Source: Micrasema longulum (Eukaryota > Arthropoda > Insecta > Trichoptera > Brachycentridae). Taken from it: DNA of 64,000 bases. This document shows positions 11,521 through 23,406 of this stretch, one piece after another (the stretch's first letter is position 1; each line of letters begins with the position of its first letter). The position numbers and the translations under genes are program-made. The DNA lies in contig JAGVSM010003523.1 of the NCBI GenBank assembly GCA_022494885.1, positions 186,001 to 250,000 of the forward strand, written 5' to 3'. Below the pieces are notes generated by a model, which saw nothing but the letters and a program-made list of their open reading frames with translations, searched no databases and was not told the DNA's origin.

Positions 11521-14500
11521 ATGTCCGATAAAGACGCTGGAGTAGTGGAAGGGGAAGATGAAAGAGGGATAGGGGTAAGTCATTGCTTTAAATTTGATTT
11601 TTCATTGCTGAAAAGCAGTTTTATCCAACTGAAATAAATTTTGAATGTGTGAATTTATCACAACAATTTATTTTTCATTTTATACCCAAGTATTTCTTTC
11701 CTATGGCAATATCAAGGGAACAACCATAGAATTAAAATATACCAGAAGGTGCATAGAACCAAGTTTGCAGACATCGTACTGTGTACAAAAGTCTGCCATA
11801 CGCCTCCCCCTACATCTATCTGACATTCCGCCCGCGTGTATGCATGAAGTGGCTGCGTAATGTTTCCAGACCGTGGACAGTATATTATCATAACACAAAT
11901 ATAAGAACTTTACCACAAAAAATATTTTATCGCCTAGACTATAAAAAAAACAGGTACTTTTATTAGGCAAATGCAAAAAAAATCATTCAGTTATTAAGTA
12001 AATTAATACCGTTTAATATTAAACTAAGGCTTATTTATTTATTTTGACATTAACGGCATAAATTACCTTTGACATATATATTGAACATAATAAAAAAATA
12101 ACATATTACAACAGAGATGAAGAACATTTAACAGAAGGTAATATAGAAGTCTAGGCATCTACAGGGCTTATGACCTGTCAATGGCTGGTTTAAGTGGCCA
12201 CTTTACACCCTGTGTAACATTCACCATTCTGCCTATATTTGAACATCTATTCCTTCAATTCTTTCATCTGTTGATGTTTGTGAAGTTAAAGAGCTGAAAC
12301 CTTTATTTATGCGGGTGAGATTACCTGTAGATGCCTAGACTTCTATATTACCTTTTCTTAAATGTTCTTCACCTCTGTTGTAATATGTTAATATAAACAG
12401 CTCCCCAGGGAGTTGAATCCAGTCCTTGTCTACAAAAATTTGGACAAACTCAAAATATTGTTGATAATAAAAAATGATAAAATTGCATAACTATAACAAT
12501 AGTAACAAGTAGGTAAATACACATCAGTAACCAAAAATATTAACAAAATATATATTAAACAAAATTTAAATATGAATAACTCTCTAGGGAGGCAATCCAG
12601 CCATTCGGCAAGCATTTTGACATACTTAAAACATTGTTTAAAAAAAAGAAAAACATTTTCGAACAGAGAAAAGTTTAAGAATTACATTGCGAGAGAAAAA
12701 AAGAAATCAGACTGGTTTTATAACTATCAAGTCCAGAACCAAATATATCAGCCTTGTCCTCATACTGATTACTATATCTGTGGAGCCTAGGGATAGGCGT
12801 ATAGAAAGCCGGGTAAAAAATTCGACTGCCGTGGCAATACTAACAAAATGTCCACTTCGTTTTATTTAACAATCTGAAAGACAGTAAAATAATCGAATTC
12901 TTAAATAATATTATTTTTGACACTTGCACAGGAAATGTGATCCCACCCTTTTCCCTATTAATCCCAGCAGTATTTTGACACTTACAAACGACACAACACA
13001 GCATAATTGAATTTAAATCGGCAGTTGCGTACTCGGCGACGTTTACGGAGTAACTAATGGCCAAAACATAAAACTACTAATTTATGAGTAGTTTAGTCGA
13101 CTTCAGTTTGATGCCCTTATGCAGTTTCTGGACTATTATAATTCTATGGGAACGACATACGAAATACAAATGAAATGAGAAAAACTTAGTTGTGATCAAT
13201 TATTTACCAAGTCAATTTTGTAATTAATTTATTACATTTGTAAAATAAGGTTGATAACATTATTATGAAGTACACTACATTAAACACAATGCATAAATGA
13301 ATAAGTCAAATTAATCAGTTAAAAATTGGTTAACAGTAAAAAAAAACACAGATTTATTTTTTATTTTACCAAAATGTTGGCATCTTTTAAAACAATGAGG
13401 AAGTTCAGTGTTTTCTTTTTCTTTTTTTATTTGTTAAAAGACTATTAAACTAAGCCAAAATTTTTTTTTTTTTTTTCACTTGTATTATCAGCGCTATGAT
13501 TTTTTAAAGTTTTGTATTTCTGAAACAACTTGCGTGTGACGTCAAAGGTTGTTCCCTGTTAGTTCTTCCTATTGGTTCGTTTACGGTAAACCAACCGGAT
13601 ATCCTTCCCAACTCTCGCATCATTGGTTGGTTCACATGAACCAGTGACGTCAAAGTAGTGCGTTTTTATTGAAATATTTTTTTCGTACATTTTCAAGAAA
13701 CTTTGCTGTACAATTGAATGCTCTATTTTTTACCGCACGCAAGAAAACATTTTTGTATCCAATTTCCCATAGGGCTGAAATTCCTCATTATAAATACAAA
13801 GCTTTACACTCTAAGAAATCCTGATGACAAAGGATGTTTATTTACTAAACCAGGAATTATTAGATAATTATATTGAAATTAACGTGGCATAGAAAATGAA
13901 TGCACGTGTACTGTAGTTGTATGACCCCTAAGAGTTTATGTATATTCATGATGATAGAAAAAAAAGACTAAGAAATTGAGTGTACTGACTTATAAATGCT
14001 TTTCTGTAACTGGTGTTTGCATCGTAAAGTATAGAATATTAATTTGTATAACTACTTGTCGGTTGCAGGAGTATCATGGCAAAAGGAATCACTTAGGAGA
14101 ACGAAGTGGTTACAGTTGGGCCATATTACCAAATAAAGATATCTATATAGGGTTTTATTATAAGGGACTACGTCAAGGCAAAGGTATGTACGTATTCCAA
14201 AATGGGTGTCGATACGACGGCTCCTGGAGGAAAAGTGTTAAATATGGATTTGGAAAGATGATTTATCCAGACGGATCGCGTTATGAAGGAGAGTGGAAGA
14301 ATGACTACAAGCACGGCTTCGGAGCTTATTATTATCCCAATAAAGACGTTTATGAAGGCGGTTGGTACAAAGGACAGCGACACGGGCTCGGTACCTACGT
14401 TTATTATCAACTTCAAACTACGTTCATGGGTAACTGGATACGCGGAGTTCAAGAAGGGCCAGCTCAGGTGATCTTCCCTGGCTATCGTTACCACGGCTCG

Positions 14501-14905
14501 TGGAGCAGGGGATATCCAGAAGGAAGAGGCTTCTTTACTTTCGAGTCTGGCTGCATGCAGGAAGGGGTATACTGGAAGAAGCCTATTACACCATTGAAAA
14601 GTGACACTGAACTTGAAAATGAGGAACATGAGATTGCTGAGAAGAAACCGGAAGAAGTGGTGGATCCAGTGTGGATGCCAGTGAGGATACTGGCCTACTC
14701 GGCAGAATTATTACCACCACAGCCGATGCCTCTCCCCATTCAAGATTCCGTGGCTTCTCTGAGTGATGATCAGATAGATTCCAATATCTTCTTGTTTGAG
14801 CCCTACTCCTACCATAGAGAACTCGGAGAAGGGGAAAATGAATATGACTACGAAGATGAAAATCAAGATTTTTCTAATGATGTGCAATCAATAAAAGAGG
14901 AGTAG
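11521..14905 (+). CDS. RSPH1: radial spoke head 1 homolog (MORN-repeat protein)
   Basis: Exon 1 is 11521-11574 (MSDKDAGVVEGEDERGIG, donor gtaagt) and exon 2 is 14069-14905 (acceptor ttgcag, starts EYHGKRNHLGERSG). Both are phase 0 and give 296 residues, close to the roughly 309 of vertebrate RSPH1. About six MORN repeats follow (for example YDGSWRKSVKYGFGKMIYPD and YEGEWKNDYKHGFG), then an acidic Glu-rich C-terminal tail. In the known family the protein sits in the head of axonemal radial spokes and is needed for central-pair/spoke function in motile cilia and sperm flagella. The upstream in-frame ATG at 13976 is only intron read-through; the acidic first exon matches the family N-terminus much better. 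The 2.5-kb intron holds MITEs and a THAP fragment. Confidence 0.93.
11701..11885 (-). repeat. dispersed repeat D, copy 1
   Basis: The reverse complement matches 38541-38670 through blocks such as caacattatgcgg-like, cagtxxgatgt and taattctatggg. A third shorter piece lies at 13095-13160 (tctggactattataattcta). Class unknown, non-coding. Confidence 0.45.
12099..12390. repeat. MITE with about 67-bp terminal inverted repeats
   Basis: Left arm 12099-12168 and right arm 12324-12390 are near-perfect inverted copies (taacatattacaacagag / ctctgttgtaatatgtta). Decayed relatives are at 1860-2130, 51362-51535 and around 39720-39800. It has no coding capacity and lies in the RSPH1 intron. Confidence 0.85.
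12895..13064 (-). repeat. THAP-domain transposon remnant, first zinc-finger part
   Basis: Minus-strand frame reads MLCCVVCKCQNTAGINREK, then GGITFP. This is the N-terminal C-x-C half of a THAP (C2CH) finger, as in P-element/THAP9-like transposases, followed by a GT splice-like site. The nucleotide sequence matches 37441-37580, where the second half also survives. Only this exon is seen here. Confidence 0.5.
13394..13789. repeat. MITE family M1, copy 2
   Basis: 396 bp bounded by AATGAGGAAGTTCAG and CTGAAATTCCTCATT. Same internal blocks as copies 1 and 3. Contains two TGACGTCA-type CRE motifs. Ends 280 bp before RSPH1 exon 2. Confidence 0.85.
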
Positions 14906-15177
14906 AATAATCTAATTAAATGGATTTATTGACAAACACAACTGTTTTTTCCTCCTTTATAATGGCCCTTTACCAAAACATGGTAACATCAGCCAAAAAC
15001 AAGTTACATGCATTTACAAATTAAAATAAGCATATAAAAATATATTACCAATTTTAAAAAATGCCTTATGAGATATTTGTTTTGGTGCATTTATTTTTCT
15101 CCTGAAATATTGGGTGGCAGAATTAAAAAATAAAATATGTATTAAAATTTGAATTTTTCTCACAAAATTTTTGGTCT
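14906..15177. other. RSPH1 3' flank
   Basis: AT-rich sequence after the stop, with AATAAA-like motifs. No further gene seen. Confidence 0.4.
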
Positions 15178-15562
15178 GAAAAATGTGGGTTTAAGGCTGA
15201 GTCTGTTAAAAAGTAAGAAGATTGTTCTATTTTGCCATTTTTTTAAGCTTGCACCAGTAAATAAACACAATTTGCTAAAAGCATTTCTGATAAAAAATAT
15301 ACTTAAAAGTTTTACATAACTAAAATAGTTACTTTTACAATGATTTTGAAAGAATGGCAAAATCATATGATTTCCTTGCTTTCAATCAGGCTACAGTCTG
15401 AAATGCTACACACCTTAGAAAATTACTGTTTTTATTTCATGTTTTTTTATTTAATATTTTCAATGGCGCGACTTTGGAAGAACGGCATTGTAAAATGGCA
15501 AAATTGTATGATTTCCTTACTTTTTATCACAGTACAGCCTTAAACCTAAGTTTGGGATTTTT
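15178..15562. repeat. MITE with about 65-bp inverted ends
   Basis: 15178-15240 and 15497-15562 are inverted copies sharing ggtttaaggctg, aaaaagtaag and attttgcca. A piece of the same family occurs at 23935-23985. Internal partial repeats suggest a composite or rearranged copy. Not coding. Confidence 0.65.
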
Positions 15563-16220
15563 TAAGTGTTTATAGGGCAAAGGATTTTTTTTACACAAAT
15601 ATTAATTCAAAAGAAAATTTGATATTAAACTCTTTATTATGTAATACAATACAGTAAAATATACAGAGTATAGAAGAATCGACTACTAAAAAATATATCA
15701 TATCTATATCTATAAATGTATCATAATTTGTTATTACCATCTAGTTTCTTCATTATTAGCATTAAAAAACTGCATAAATGTTTTACATCCTTAATTTTCG
15801 TTGGCTTCAATTGTATCCGCTTGTCGTAGTATTCTTCAGAAACTTCTAGAAAATCCAAAGTCGTACAATGTAAAGCATCGGAATGAGCCTGTCTACTCGG
15901 ATAGAGTTCATGTCAACATTTAAAAATCCCAGAAACGGTTGAATTAGTAGTAATTATTCATAAAGCCTCTTTATTTAACACTCTTTCCATATAAGCTTTG
16001 CGCAAATTACATTCCGAGAAAACCATATCAAATGAATGAAATTTGTAAGCCCGTTTTTCCTATCAACTTTATGTAGTCGAATGAACATATATTGTTTTTT
16101 ATCTTAATTATGCCAAAATTCCGATCTATCATAGAATATCCTGGAAAAGAATAGACACTGAACCTTTACAGTCTCGAATGTGGAGCTAACACACAGCTGA
16201 ACAAAATGTAACCAAATATT
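15563..16220. other. intergenic, nothing recognised
   Basis: AT-rich sequence with only short, uninformative frames. Confidence 0.3.
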
Positions 16221-16345
16221 GATTCTTGATCCGATTGAAACATCATCATTACCCAGTGGTGCATAGGGCACTCGGCACATTTTAATGCGTGGAGGCAAGA
16301 TGATCAGTCTTACGCTTCAGATCCAGTCCAGGGAAAATAATTTTG
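16221..16345 (-). repeat. SINE family B, 3' part
   Basis: Minus-strand match to the family complete at 27238-27501: ctggactggatctgaagcg, aagactgatcat and the distal block with a short catcatcatt tail. The tRNA-like head is absent. Confidence 0.6.
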
Positions 16346-17621
16346 ATTTTTCGAAACCAAAATTCATCTTTTTTATTGAAAAACTTAGTTTCCAACTTAT
16401 GTAGTATACAAAATTATTTATACAGTAGTGTTCTTAAAACAATGGGCCGTACTCGGGTCGAGAATCGCCAAATCGATATTAATTTGCATTATAATTACTT
16501 TAAATATGTACCTGTGTATTTATTATTGCAGGGTTATTCCAATTTATTTTATAAAAAATGAAAATACAAGTGTGTGTTTTCGTATCTAAAGTAAAAATAG
16601 TATCTAAAAGTAAATATGTTGATATAAGGAAAGTTTTTAAGCAACATAATACACATGTCGGGACAATAAATGATAAAAATCAATTTAAATCGAAGGAAAA
16701 TATTCTAAATCAATTACACGTGAAAACTGACTCTTTAACACCTTTGACGCTCCTACCGTTGCAACCAAACACACTGCAATTCATTATTGTTGACTTTTAT
16801 TTATTATAACATAAATATCAAAGTTATCCACAAACAAAGCCAAGCACAGCGACAAACGCGTCCGTTAGGACCGTTACGCGTTAGCTGTCAAACTAAACAA
16901 AATGTTTGTCGCTAACCTACAACGCTTCTGTTCTATGAAACATGGCGATAGGGCTTCTCTATAGCATGGCGCATTATTACTCTGAGGATTTAGGCATGTT
17001 TTGAAATTGGATATCTAATTACTTTATACATGTATATTAAACTGACTGCATGTATGCGTTGAGAACCAAAGGCAATAGGTGGAAGAAAAGCACTAGATTT
17101 CATTGGACTATTCCATGTGAGTGGTAGTGGTAACAACATTTTGTCTGTGGCTGTATAATGTTAACAGTTTAGTTCAATTATTTTGTAAAAAAAAATGCTT
17201 TTAATAAATAGTTAAGGCTGCGATACCACCGAAACGGACTAAGCGCTTTAGATATTTAACGCACATACTTTTTCGCTCTGGCAAACACTGGCAGAATTGC
17301 ATGGGGTAAATTTGAATTTATTGGACGTACAAAGATAAATATTTTTTAAACATATAAAATCACACACTAATATAATTTTTTTAAATAACCGACATTTAAA
17401 AAAATGGCGACAAAGTAATGAAGTCTGAATGTATAAATAAATATTTTTAAGCAAGGTAGATTCTACCTTAATTTATTTTTATTTATTAAGTAATTCATAG
17501 ATGAAAAATATACATGATTTGGTTATAACGTATTCCTCACTGGGAAATCCCGTGCCGAGGAATACATTTTACAAGGTTTTTTGGCAAATAACATTAAAAA
17601 AACCAAAAAATAATGCATAAC
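16346..17621. other. intergenic, no gene supported
   Basis: Short frames only. The one at 16558-16809 (83 codons) has no motif and biased AT-rich content, so I do not call it. Confidence 0.35.
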
Positions 17622-17804
17622 GGCGGCTAGGCAGCCTCCGTGGTATAGTGGTCAAGACGCTTCACTCACACACGGAAGGTTTCGGGTTCGATTCCCGGTA
17701 AGAAGACAAAAATTAAATGCAATTTTTCTCAAGCCTGGGTGTTCTGTGATGTAATTCACCACTGTGATTGGACCCTCCTGGCCTGTTGTGGTGCATATAT
17801 ATAT
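17622..17804 (+). repeat. SINE family A (tRNA-derived), copy 2
   Basis: tRNA-like head with A-box region cctccgtggtatagtggtc and B box gggttcgattcccgg, then caaaaattaaatgc and the family 3' block cctcctggcctgttgtggtg, followed by a short AT repeat. The anticodon-stem region cannot fold as a normal tRNA and a SINE body follows, so this is a retroposon and not a tRNA gene. Confidence 0.85.
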
Positions 17805-18720
17805 GTAGAATATTCAGTAAATAAAATATTATGCTGTAGGTAAATGAATTAATAATAATAGGCACAGTACATTGCATTGTTGCCAAAAGACAAAATATCA
17901 TTATTGTTTCAATTTATACAAACTGGGTGGCCGTAATTTTCTTTTCCCCATTTCGCAAACCTGAAGCATGTTTAAACAATTGTGTAGTTAGTCGAATAGG
18001 TAAAAAAATAAATAAATTGAAAATATTATTAGTTATTTATCGAGACAAACTGTTGCCTCGACTTCCCCTATACGATTTGTTTTCGAATTTGAATGTAATT
18101 AGTTTTATGAAAAAACAAAAAAATTACAATTTCAACAAACGTCATCCCACTTCCAAGTCTCACTCTGTACTGGAAAAAAATGATTTTGATTTTTTATATA
18201 TTTTAGAATTTCGCGACCGCCGCGCCGTGCCGTGCGCTTACAAATGTTCATACAAAATGGTTATTTTAACGATTCGAATTATTCCCAAAGTTAAACCCAA
18301 TCATCGCTGATTTATGAGAGGTTCACCTACCTTCTCACGCTGGACCGATTTACATTTTTGACACATCTCACCTTGAACACATAAAAACACCATAAATAAG
18401 TACGAGAGCCAAAAACTGTTTACACAAACATCTTTTCCCATAATCTTAGGCGACACCTAGACGTATAAACAAACCATTCAATGCAAGAAACATAAAATAT
18501 AATCTAAACAAAATAATCTACCAAAATCACTTACCAGTTTCCCGCCATTAACATATACACACATACTTATGTGTTATTATGTTTGTTATATTTATGTTGC
18601 AGATATCTTTAGAGTTTCACTGAGACACTGCACTGATTATGTTTTTATCATTGTATATATTAAGAAATAATTAAAATGTGTTTATTATTTCTAAGCATGT
18701 TTAACTAATTTATAATTTAT
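17805..18720. other. intergenic, dispersed repeat piece
   Basis: 17860-17945 matches 39484-39560 (ttgccaaaa, acaaaatatxattattg, cttatacxaatgggt-like). The rest, including the 127-codon frame at 17927-18310, shows no family motif. Confidence 0.4.
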
Positions 18721-20477
18721 TTAACCATTTAGATTTTCATGGTAAAATTTAAAACATAAGACACAGAGCGCAACATTACATTCCCTGCAAATGTACTTAG
18801 TTGTTTGTCTTTGTTTTGGTTTTATTTTACCACTTGCACAAAAACAACGTGGAGTGTTACACTTGGCACTAGGAGTATTTAACACCGGCATGTGACGACT
18901 TATCAATCTCGGTAATATAAATGGAGAGTCACTGGAACATGATGGCCGTGGAACATGAGTGGTATGAACATGCTTTTCTAATGATTTTAAAATAATAGCC
19001 ATTTGGAAGTCTGCTAAAGAGGGTTTTGAAAATTTCACAGATTTAAATAGACAGTGGGCATTCAACAAAAACATGTCAACAGAATGGAAAGCTAATTTTC
19101 GGTACCACTTGACGGTTTTCCGCATACAATTTGAACTGCATAACATCATGTCAGTTTTGTCGACGGAGCCCATGTTTTTGTTGTATTCCAGAACACAAAG
19201 TGGTTTTAAAATACTCTCCCCAGTATCGCGGTCTACTTTTCCTGACGGCGCTAAATTATCTCCGTGAAACGTTGTCAGCATATGTACTTCTCGTTTATCG
19301 TGCCATTTGATAGCGAGAAGAGGACCCTGGTGTTTGGATTTATTCTCTCCTTTTTTTGTTTTTGGGAAATCAGGCATGCCTTTTGATTTGCCATGCGATT
19401 TTTCCTCACTGTGCCGCAAGCGTTAGTTTTTTGTATATGTAGGTAATTAAACAAACTTGGGCTGGTGTACCAATTATCGCACCAAAGGTTGTGCCCTTTT
19501 CCCAAATAATCTTTGAGGAGAGCAGTCACTACCACTTCTGACACGCCTAAACACTTTTCATCGGTTATCTCTGTGCCTTCACCACAATAAATAATATAAT
19601 CCAAAATAAAGCTTGTCGAAACATCACACAACACGAACAGTTTTATACCAAATCTATGGCGTTTTGACAGGATATATTATTTAAAACTTAATCTACTCTT
19701 AAAAACTACCATACTCTCATCAATACAAAATTTTTTATAAGGCAATAAAGTATTTTTAAAAATGCTTCGTGTATGATTTACTAAAGTTCTTATTTTATAA
19801 AGTTTATCAACAGAATTCGTTTCACTATCACTGAAGTGCAACATTTGTAAGATTAGTTCATATCTATCCCTTGACATAGTTTTACCATATAATGGGCTGG
19901 ATAAAACTAAATTAGTAGACCAATATTCCTCAACAGATAAGTGGCGACTTCTAGTCATTGCCATCGTTGGCGTAAAAAAAATGTACATTTCGGAAATATT
20001 TGTCGCTTTCTAATTGCGAATCATAGCTTTTGGCCCGTATTCTTTACGCCTCATTAAGATAAAATAAAAATTGTTTGTTTGCTCAACTATTTTAGTCATC
20101 AATTCAGAATTTAAAAAATGTTCGAAAAAATTTATTTCAATCGATTCTTCTGTAAGGGATGTTGAAGGTTGAACTCCAGCCATGAATTCATCGAATCTAT
20201 GAACTATGGACTCAAATGGACCAACTACCCATGGTTGTACGATAGGCGCTTGTGGTTGTGTAGAAGGTCCTGGTAAATTTTCAGTAGCGGCATTGGAAGG
20301 TAATTGTGAACTTTTTCCGTGGTTATCTGATTCCGAATCCGAAAGCCCTAGATGATATGGAAGTTCAGCTGCTTCAAACTCTTCTTCACTCATATCAAAG
20401 TCAGAATCCATGTTCTCTATTGCTTCAGAAATTTCTTCCGCGGATAAATAAGACATTTTTAATTTATAACTGCACAC
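18721..20477 (-). pseudogene. piggyBac transposase, broken
   Basis: Minus-strand pieces 20010-20477, 19677-19988, 19275-19634 and 18721-19419 together cover a PGBD4-like transposase. The acidic N-terminus (DSDFDMSEEEFE) is followed by the catalytic domain with all three Asp visible (CIDESMVVFKSR, WCDNWYTSP, NMGSVDKTDMM). A C-terminal Cys-rich finger (CNTPRCFCASG..CRECNVALCVLCF) is typical of piggyBac. The first three pieces are in one frame, separated by stops near 20010 and 19677. A frameshift between about 19350 and 19420 separates the last. TTAA-flanked terminal repeats were not found, so element ends are unknown. Inactive copy. Confidence 0.9.
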
Positions 20478-22386
20478 TTTACACTTAGCGCAATAAAACA
20501 GTTCACAGATTTATTCTCGACACAAGACAACACTATATAAATTGAGTTAAATATGTATTTCTTAAAAAACGTATTAATAAAAATATGTTTAAAAAAAAAG
20601 AAAATAACATAAAAGTCTGGTTAAAGTGGCAAAGATTTACATATCGACGCACAGGTCTTAGTGGAATAAAAGATTCGATTATACGCATGCGCGACTGACC
20701 GAGTCATGTGACGATTTCAAATTGACTAAAGGCTAGCTTTGATTTGGAACTTGGATAAGTGTCTGAATTTTAATTGTTTAGATAAGAGTCATAAAAAATA
20801 TAAACAAATCTCAACAGATGGCAATAGGGAATATACTCGATTGTTGTGAACTCCTGAATCTCATTAACTTCAAAATACCTAATCGAGTCACTAGAATTAC
20901 GGAGTTGTTTGTTGTTAGCAACTACGAGTACATACGTGGGTACTAACTATGCACGACACTCTCCGATTCCGCGTTTACATTCCTTAGCCAACAAATTTAC
21001 TTGTGAAATAGACATTTTTAATACGACAATTATCAATTTTAAAACGTTCTTAAATGCACTGTTTGAAACAAATTATTAATGTCGTAATAAAACTTTTTCT
21101 TTCATACAATTCTTTCTCTGTTTTTGATGTGTATTATTATTATCTTATCTCTTTCTGATATTAATTTATCAAATATTTTTGTGTACCGTATATTATATTA
21201 TTTTCACATATATACTTACTGTTAACTAATTTTCATTATTTGTTTTTAACAATAATTTGTTGATACCATTTTTTTATACTTATAAGTATATGAAAATGTA
21301 TTTATTTTTTTGTTTGAATTCTTTACAAGTTATTTACAATTTGCTTTTTAATTCAATTACTTTTATTATATCCATTTAATTTTTTTTTTCTTTTTTACTA
21401 TATAAAGTTTCACTTTTTATTTTGCATGGCAGTATGCTTCTATTGTTTCTAAATGTATACAAAAAAAGCATTGTTTATCTTTTAAATTTTTACGCACTAT
21501 GTTTGTACTTACCTGTATATTTTTTGTAAATGCCCCTTAAATAAATAAATAAATATTCGAACATAATTTTAAGCTAAATCTCTGAGGGATTCTAGTCCAT
21601 ATTCGTAGTAAACATGAGGTCGAAAGTCCGTGGTACGCCAGGAAACACTGACGTGTGCTTGCCGCGTGGAACGGAAAATGAGCCGAAACACCAAAGCATG
21701 CTACCCGCGGCTAAGAGATTAATTGAATTACAGTGACTATCCGTATAGAATTAACAATTCAATCATTATTAATATTCATTCTGATTTGGGTTACGCGAAG
21801 TGATGTTTCTGTGACCTGACCCTTAATCCAATCCAAGATGAGTGTTTTTGCATATAAAAAATAAAACAAACTTTAAATTATAATAAATGTAAGGAAACAA
21901 AAAAGTCTGAATTATATTATGTAATACCCTTAAAAGATAATAAAGAAACGTAGATTATATTAAATACATATAATTTATGGAGTTAACAAGGCTTTAAGAC
22001 AGATTCGTAAACTACAAACTTAAATAGTGTAAAAAGTCTTGGTTATTTGGAATAATAAAGAAAACACAAATTGTTTTGTTAAAATATAATATTGTGATAA
22101 TTAATAGGTATACAAATATATCTTTATTTAAATATTCAGACAGTATTCAATATTTATACAAACATAGAAATAAACATATTTAAATAAAGCTAAGAGCTGG
22201 CTCCACATAAAAAATTAAAAAAAACACAAATCATATTCATTAATACATACCAGTTATATTTTGCTTGATTGTACCTTAAACCAATTGAACCCTTATTACG
22301 GATATATTTTTATTTTTTTACAATAAATGTTGCATATGAAGGGTACGGGCTATAAAGGAATGATGTCAAACAACAATCGGGTTATG
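20478..22386. other. intergenic, AT-rich
   Basis: Includes a (taaa)n-like tail at 21538-21555 that could be a LINE 3' end. No coding sequence seen. Confidence 0.35.
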
Positions 22387-22450
22387 GTGCCGTGGCTAGT
22401 GTTGCGGACTCACGGATCAGAGGTCCGAGGCTCGAACCCTACCTTGATTC
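22387..22450 (+). repeat. tRNA-like sequence, probable SINE head (family C)
   Basis: gccgtggctagtgttgcgg resembles an A box and ggctcgaaccctacc a B box at normal spacing. There is no acceptor-stem pairing, so it is most likely a SINE promoter and not a tRNA gene. Confidence 0.5.
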
Positions 22451-23406
22451 CCATTTTCTAATATTAAGTTATTTACAACTCGTTGAAAATGGTCCCAAAA
22501 ATTGAAATATTTGTGTTAATAATAAGATTGCAAATATTTCCCTTTTACTAAAAAAAGAAAGAATTTTTATGTGTTTTAAACTAATAATGCCATCCGATGC
22601 CAGTTCACGTGATATACACTTCTGTTAAATAAAATTTGACATAAAGGCTCTACTTTCCAAGAAAAAAAAATGCATACAGGGGATACGGGATAAATGTCAG
22701 TTAAATATTGGAAATAAAGCGATAATTTAATATTGATGACAACCATTTTAGATCATATAAAGCAGTATAGGCTATTGATATATAGCAGGTTCCTATATAT
22801 TTATTATTTTAATGTCTAACAGGTTTGAAAACTTAAAAACGTTCATTCTTAACTTCCTTTTGTGAAATGCATTATGTATATCCTGTACCCTTCAATACGA
22901 AATACACCATTACATAAACAAATAAATCATAAATAAATATATGTTTAAAAAAAATGTTATAGGTTACTGGAAGAATATAGAGGGTATAAAAAATTGCAAG
23001 AATTGCTAAAACTCATCGAATATAAGCAATGGGCGTAATATTTTTATCAAGAATCAATTATATTGTTGTTTTTTGTAAATATTTATTGATAAAATCCATA
23101 GTTAATGATTTAAAAAAATATATAAATAAAATTATCAATTCTTCTTGGTTTAGATTCACTTTTGTTCTTTCACCATAAGTAAACAAAGTACACTACACTT
23201 GTACTAATCTGCATGTAAAGATGGAGTCTATATTAGATAATTTATACATTTGAAATATTAATGAAATTTATACACAAAAGTAAACAAAATCTAGATCGAG
23301 CCAAACTAATAATAAATAAAAGTTTATCGGCGTGTTTTAGAAAATTAATAAATAATAAAAAAACAGGAAAATTTCATATAAATAAAGAAACACTAGTTTT
23401 TTTTAT
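22451..23406. other. 3' flank of AGO2, AT-rich
   Basis: Probable 3' UTR and flank of the minus-strand Argonaute (several AATAAA-type signals on the minus strand). No other gene seen. Confidence 0.4.

Noticed and set aside
13976..14068. N-terminal extension MSVLTYKCFSVTG of RSPH1
   Set aside because: It reads through an intron end with a clean ttgcag acceptor, and a better first exon exists at 11521.
14168..14629. 153-codon antisense frame
   Set aside because: Exact antisense shadow of RSPH1 MORN repeats.
16558..16809. 83-aa small protein
   Set aside because: No homology cue, Lys/Asn-rich as expected by chance in AT-rich DNA.
17635..17705. tRNA gene
   Set aside because: B box is good but stems do not pair and a SINE body shared with two other copies follows. 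Same reasoning for 56298, 27432-27501 and 22387.
17927..18310. 127-aa protein
   Set aside because: No motif, start lies inside a dispersed repeat, composition AT-driven and no splice context.
18721..20477. Domesticated piggyBac host gene
   Set aside because: Two stops and a frameshift make a working host gene unlikely without correction.
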